From: Mxb001 sp964537955
GTDB lineage: Bacteria > Actinomycetota > Actinomycetes > S36-B12
Assembly: GCA_964537955.1 (NCBI GenBank)
Contig: CAZICY010000037.1
Coordinates: 1-17,130, forward strand
Direction: 5' to 3'
Length of the DNA stretch: 17,130 nucleotides
Shown: piece after piece, positions 13,943-17,130 of the stretch
Layout: every line of letters begins with the position of its first letter
How positions within the stretch are numbered: the stretch's first letter is position 1
Notes under the pieces: generated by a model
Database searches by the model: none
What the model was told of the DNA's origin: nothing
The model's input: only the letters and a program-made list of their open reading frames with translations
Translations under genes and position numbers: made by a program

Positions 13943-16900
13943 TTAGCGGGCTGCGCGGATCGTGACCGCGTTGGACCGCACGCGCGAGCCGTCGACGACG
14001 ACGTTGACGAAGACGCGGACCGCGCCCGCCGACCTGATCCGCCAGGTGAAGCTGCCGTCGTCGCGGACGCTCGGCCGGGTCGGGTGATTGGTAAAGAGAA
14101 GCTGACCGCTCGTGCGCATGCGCACGCTCAAGGTGCGCCCGACGAGCCCGGTCGTGGACCCTGACACGGTCACCATCTGGCTCTGCCGGCCCGCGCCCCG
14201 CGTCGCGCTGATGACGATTGACGGCGCGACCGACTCGGCCACCTCGATACCCAGCGAGAGGACCAGCGCACGGTCATCGCTCGTGCGTCCCACAAGCTGG
14301 AGGACACGGCCTCCCGGAGGGGTCCCGGGCGGGATCTCGATGCTCCCTGAGATCGCGCCGTCAGCGTCGACAAGCACACGGCCCAGGGAGAAAGTCGAGC
14401 CAGGCAGAAGTCGCGCGAGCGCGTAGGCGAGCGGCCCTGTCGTGGGTGGATCGAGGAAGACGTCCACCGATCCTGACGGCGCGAAGCCGGACCCGCCAAG
14501 CTGCAGCGCACCTCCGGTTGGCACGCGGAGGACTCCGTCACGTGCCACCTGCTGGCCGACACCGCTCGCACTCGTGGCTCCGAGGGACACGGCGTAGCCG
14601 GTCCCGCTGACGCGCAATTGCCCTCCGGTCGGCTCCGTGCGCAGGTTGGGATCGGGCTGTCCGCCCACGAGCCCTTGGGCCTGACCCGGAGGCAACTCCG
14701 GAGCAGGAACGGGAGAGGGAGAGGGTTCGGGGGTCGGTGACGGAGACGCGCTCGGTGAAGGCGAGGGCGATGCAGACGCGCTCGGTGATGGCGAAGGCGA
14801 AGGTGCGGGCGCGGGAGCTCCTCCCCCTCCACCACCGCCGCCTCCACCACCGCCACCACCGCCGGGAGGCGGCGGCGGTGCGAGAGGTGTCACGGCGCTG
14901 GAGGCCGATGATGGCGTCCCCGTGCCGACGTCGTTGACCCCGGCCACGCGGAAGTAGTAGGCCGTGCCGTTGCTCAGCGATGACGCAACGCACGAGGTGG
15001 CAAGGCCAGTGCTCGCGCAGGTGCCGGCCGCGTTGACGAAGCTCCCCGAGGGACTGGTGGCGACCTGGACGACGTAGCCCGTCAGGGCGAGCCCTCCCGT
15101 GTCGTCCGGCGGTGACCACGTGACCGTCACTGCCCCGTTGCCCGCGGTCACTCCGGGGGCGGCCGGGGCTCCGGGCGCAGCGGCCGGAGTCACGCTGGCC
15201 GAGGCGGGCGCGCCCCAGCCTGCTCCGGTGAGTGCCACGACGTCGATGGCATAGGTCGCTCCGTTGATGAGACCCGGCACGGTGCAGGTGAGGCTCGGCG
15301 CGGCCACTTGGCACGTCGACCCTCCCGGGTCGGCTGTGGCTCGGTAGTGCGTCACAGGAAACGTCCCACTCGCGCTCGGCGCCTGCCAGGTGACGACGGC
15401 TGATGCCGCCGCACGCGTGACCATGACGCTCGTCGGCGCTGAAGACACGGTGATCACGGCGGATGCCGAGGGCGTCACCGGATCGGAAGCTGCAGAGGCG
15501 ATGGAGTTGCCCACGGAGTTGGTGGCAACAACCGTGAAGGTGTACGCCGTGTTGTTGGTCAGCCCAGGCACGGTGCAGGAGAGGTCCGCCGTCGTGCATG
15601 TGGCGCCTCCCGGCGTGGCAGTGACGGTGTAGCCGGTGATGGGCACGCCACCGGTGTAAGCGGGCGCCTGCCACGCGACCCGAGCGGATCCGGGCAGGGC
15701 AGCCGCGAGGACCGACGCAGGAGCAGCCGGGACCGTGGGGAGGTACTGGAAGCTGCCGGCGCTGGTCGCCGCTCCATCGGCCGTCGTCACGCTGAGGGTG
15801 ACACTGCTCGGACTGCGCGCGGGCGCGGTTGCGGTGATCTGCGTGTCGTCAATGACCGTGAACGCCGTGGCAGCATCGGGTCCGAAACGCACAGCGGTCG
15901 CCCCCGTGAAGCCCTGTCCGGTGATGAGCACGCTCGTGCCACCTGACGCGGGGCCCGAGGTAGGGGCAAACGATGTGACGGATGCTGCCGGTCGCACTGC
16001 CTGGAGGAGTGCTGCCGCGTTGACCAGCCCGGCACCGCATGTTCTCGACGGCGACGCAGCGTCGCAGACCCCACCGGGGAAGGCGGTCGTATGGGCCGGG
16101 TTGGTGATGAGCGAATCGACTTGCGCCGGGGTGAGGGCAGGATTGCGCGACAGCATGAGCGCGACGATCCCGGCGACGTGGGGTGACGCCATGCTCGTGC
16201 CGCTGTAGTTCGCGTAGGAGGGGGTGGTCGGGCCTCGCGAGCCCTGATTGAGGGTGGACCAGATCCCGGATCCGGGAGCTGCAATCTCCACGGTGGAGCC
16301 GAAGTTGGAGAAGGATGCTCGCGCTCCTGCGCTGGTGGTCGCGGCGACGGTGATCACCCCGGAGCAGTTGGCCGGGGTGAAACTGGCCGCATCGGCGTTG
16401 CTGTTGCCCGCGGCGACGACCACGACGCTGCCGCGACTGCGCGCATCGCTGATCGCCGTCTGCGTAGCGACTCCGCATCCGCCACTCCCGCCGAGGGACA
16501 TGTTGATCACGCGACTGGGATTCGGATTGGCAGGCACTCCGGGCACGGTGCCGCCCGAGGCCCAGGTGATGCCGGAAACGATGTCCGAGGTCCAGCCTCC
16601 CCCGGTGCCGAGCACCCGCACGTGCTGGACCTTGACGTCGGGAGCCACGCCCACGACGCCGATTCCGTTGTTGCCGATCGCGTTGATGGTGCCGGCGACG
16701 TGGGTGCCGTGCCAGCTGCTGTTGCGTGAGGAGGTCCAGTCCCCAGGATCGGCCGGATCCGCATCTCGCCCCGTGCCGTCGTTTGCGGTGCCGATGTCAT
16801 CGATCATGTCGTAGCCGGGCACCGTCTGGTCGACCAGATCGGGGTGCGTGGTGGATCCGGTGTCGAGCACCGCCACGACCACGTCCGCAACTCCTCGCGT

Positions 16901-17130
16901 CATGCCCCATGCCGTCGGCGCCTGCACGCCGTAGGTGCCATTGAGACCCCACATCTGACTGCTCGTGAAGTAGGGATCATCGGGCTGGAACTCCGCGCGG
17001 GGAGTTGCTGCCACCCGTGACGTGGCCAAGCCCGCACCCACGGAGTTGGAGGCGCTCACGCTCGCGTAGTAGGTCACGGAGTTGGTCAGGCTCGTGAAGG
17101 TGCAGGTGAGCGAGGCGGTGGCGCAGGTGT
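13943..17130 (-). CDS. Giant modular secreted subtilase (S8), 5' end beyond the window
   Basis: Open to the window edge. GTG 17077 is not a start: the frame continues upstream inside an FnIII domain (TCATASLTCTF). Residues below count from that GTG. FnIII end to about 26; S8 catalytic domain about 30-360 with Asp72 (VLDTGS), His123 (SWHGTHVAG), Asn225 (AAGNSN) and Ser295 (SGTSMASPH); TIG/IPT domain about 365-446; three FnIII domains about 449-730, two with SPGG/TPGG..C...C loops; a 15-Gly run; a Pro/Ser/Ala hinge about 755-798; an Ig-like segment GGALQLGGSGFAPSGSVDVFLDPP; and a tail ending TIRAAR, related to the tail of the trypsin at 8152-10449. An FnIII domain in front of the catalytic domain is unusual. 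No sortase motif or membrane segment closes the protein. Secretion is inferred from family and architecture because the signal peptide is outside. Confidence 0.9.
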   Translation of the reverse strand, partial: TCATASLTCTFTSLTNSVTYYASVSASNSVGAGLATSRVAATPRAEFQPDDPYFTSSQMWGLNGTYGVQAPTAWGMTRGVADVVVAVLDTGSTTHPDLVDQTVPGYDMIDDIGTANDGTGRDADPADPGDWTSSRNSSWHGTHVAGTINAIGNNGIGVVGVAPDVKVQHVRVLGTGGGWTSDIVSGITWASGGTVPGVPANPNPSRVINMSLGGSGGCGVATQTAISDARSRGSVVVVAAGNSNADAASFTPANCSGVITVAATTSAGARASFSNFGSTVEIAAPGSGIWSTLNQGSRGPTTPSYANYSGTSMASPHVAGIVALMLSRNPALTPAQVDSLITNPAHTTAFPGGVCDAASPSRTCGAGLVNAAALLQAVRPAASVTSFAPTSGPASGGTSVLITGQGFTGATAVRFGPDAATAFTVIDDTQITATAPARSPSSVTLSVTTADGAATSAGSFQYLPTVPAAPASVLAAALPGSARVAWQAPAYTGGVPITGYTVTATPGGATCTTADLSCTVPGLTNNTAYTFTVVATNSVGNSIASAASDPVTPSASAVITVSSAPTSVMVTRAAASAVVTWQAPSASGTFPVTHYRATADPGGSTCQVAAPSLTCTVPGLINGATYAIDVVALTGAGWGAPASASVTPAAAPGAPAAPGVTAGNGAVTVTWSPPDDTGGLALTGYVVQVATSPSGSFVNAAGTCASTGLATSCVASSLSNGTAYYFRVAGVNDVGTGTPSSASSAVTPLAPPPPPGGGGGGGGGGGGGGGAPAPAPSPSPSPSASASPSPSPSASPSPTPEPSPSPVPAPELPPGQAQGLVGGQPDPNLRTEPTGGQLRVSGTGYAVSLGATSASGVGQQVARDGVLRVPTGGALQLGGSGFAPSGSVDVFLDPPTTGPLAYALARLLPGSTFSLGRVLVDADGAISGSIEIPPGTPPGGRVLQLVGRTSDDRALVLSLGIEVAESVAPSIVISATRGAGRQSQMVTVSGSTTGLVGRTLSVRMRTSGQLLFTNHPTRPSVRDDGSFTWRIRSAGAVRVFVNVVVDGSRVRSNAVTIRAAR
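14745..14804 (-). repeat. Two 30-base tandem units coding for the Pro-Ser-Ala hinge
   Basis: Units at 14745-14774 and 14775-14804 both start GACGCGCTCGGTGA and differ at two of the first 26 bases. They encode a ten-residue SPSPSPSASA-like unit in the hinge of the large subtilase. Looser copies continue on both sides. Such linkers are normally extended, protease-resistant spacers and can change length by slippage. Confidence 0.75.
14822..14874 (-). repeat. Poly-glycine tract with flanking prolines
   Basis: A run of mixed glycine codons (GGC, GGT, GGA, GGG) encodes 15 consecutive Gly, preceded by five Pro. Codon mixing shows it is kept at the protein level rather than being a recent single-codon expansion. 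It forms a flexible spacer between the FnIII block and the Pro/Ser hinge. Confidence 0.8.

Noticed and set aside
14700..14880. Low-complexity stretch as a CRISPR or intergenic repeat array
   Set aside because: The repeats are in frame and encode Gly, Pro, Ser and Ala; there are no unique spacers or palindromic repeats.
17075..17077. GTG at 17077 as the start of the large subtilase
   Set aside because: It lies in the middle of an FnIII beta strand, has no signal peptide after it, and the frame remains open and FnIII-like to the window edge.

Overview
The window is high-GC DNA, by eye well above 60 % G+C with strong G/C preference at third codon positions. It uses GTG starts often, and its genes overlap by 1 or 4 bases. 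Together with a mycobacterial-type ferredoxin, an Abhydrolase_9 membrane hydrolase and cysteine-paired fibronectin III (FnIII) modules, this points to an actinomycete (Actinomycetota). A run of exactly 100 N at 12502-12601 indicates a draft or metagenome scaffold. No RNA genes, CRISPR arrays, insertion sequences or phage genes were seen.

Bases 1-3886 (+ strand) are the 3' part of a tightly coupled catabolic operon. It holds the end of a class III (LigB-type) extradiol ring-cleavage dioxygenase, an HpaG-like fumarylacetoacetate hydrolase family enzyme, a small [3Fe-4S]-type ferredoxin, an FAD ferredoxin reductase, and a group II PLP decarboxylase of the aromatic amino acid decarboxylase type. 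Every junction is a 1- or 4-base stop/start overlap. The ferredoxin and reductase pair implies an oxygenase (P450 or Rieske) upstream, outside the window. The likely theme is decarboxylation of an aromatic amino acid followed by oxygenation and meta-cleavage of the ring. The substrate cannot be read from sequence.

Bases 3891-5531 (- strand) encode an exported heparinase II/III-like polysaccharide lyase. Just upstream of it, 5620-6006 (- strand) holds a short reading frame that resembles only the N-terminal part of a SARP/AfsR winged-helix regulator, probably a remnant. Bases 6085-8142 (+ strand) encode a membrane-anchored alpha/beta hydrolase (Abhydrolase_9 type). It appears to be expressed from a leaderless promoter with two overlapping perfect palindromes at the -35 position.

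Bases 8152-17130 (- strand) are a tandem array of four secreted serine proteases, read from right to left. The first is a very large subtilase (5' end outside the window) with FnIII, TIG/IPT, poly-Gly and Pro-Ser modules. The second is a subtilase broken by the assembly gap. The third is a trypsin with two FnIII domains, and the fourth is a trypsin with repeated beta-sandwich modules. Only two kinds of C-terminal domain close these four proteins: one related domain ends the two outer proteins and another, about 65 % identical between copies, ends the two inner ones. This suggests domain shuffling and a common surface-retention or matrix function. The fourth protease has Ala in place of the oxyanion-hole Gly193.

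Read together, the window suggests a saprophytic actinobacterium that digests protein and polysaccharide outside the cell and has an aromatic catabolic operon beside this. A functional link between the protease array and the operon is inference only.
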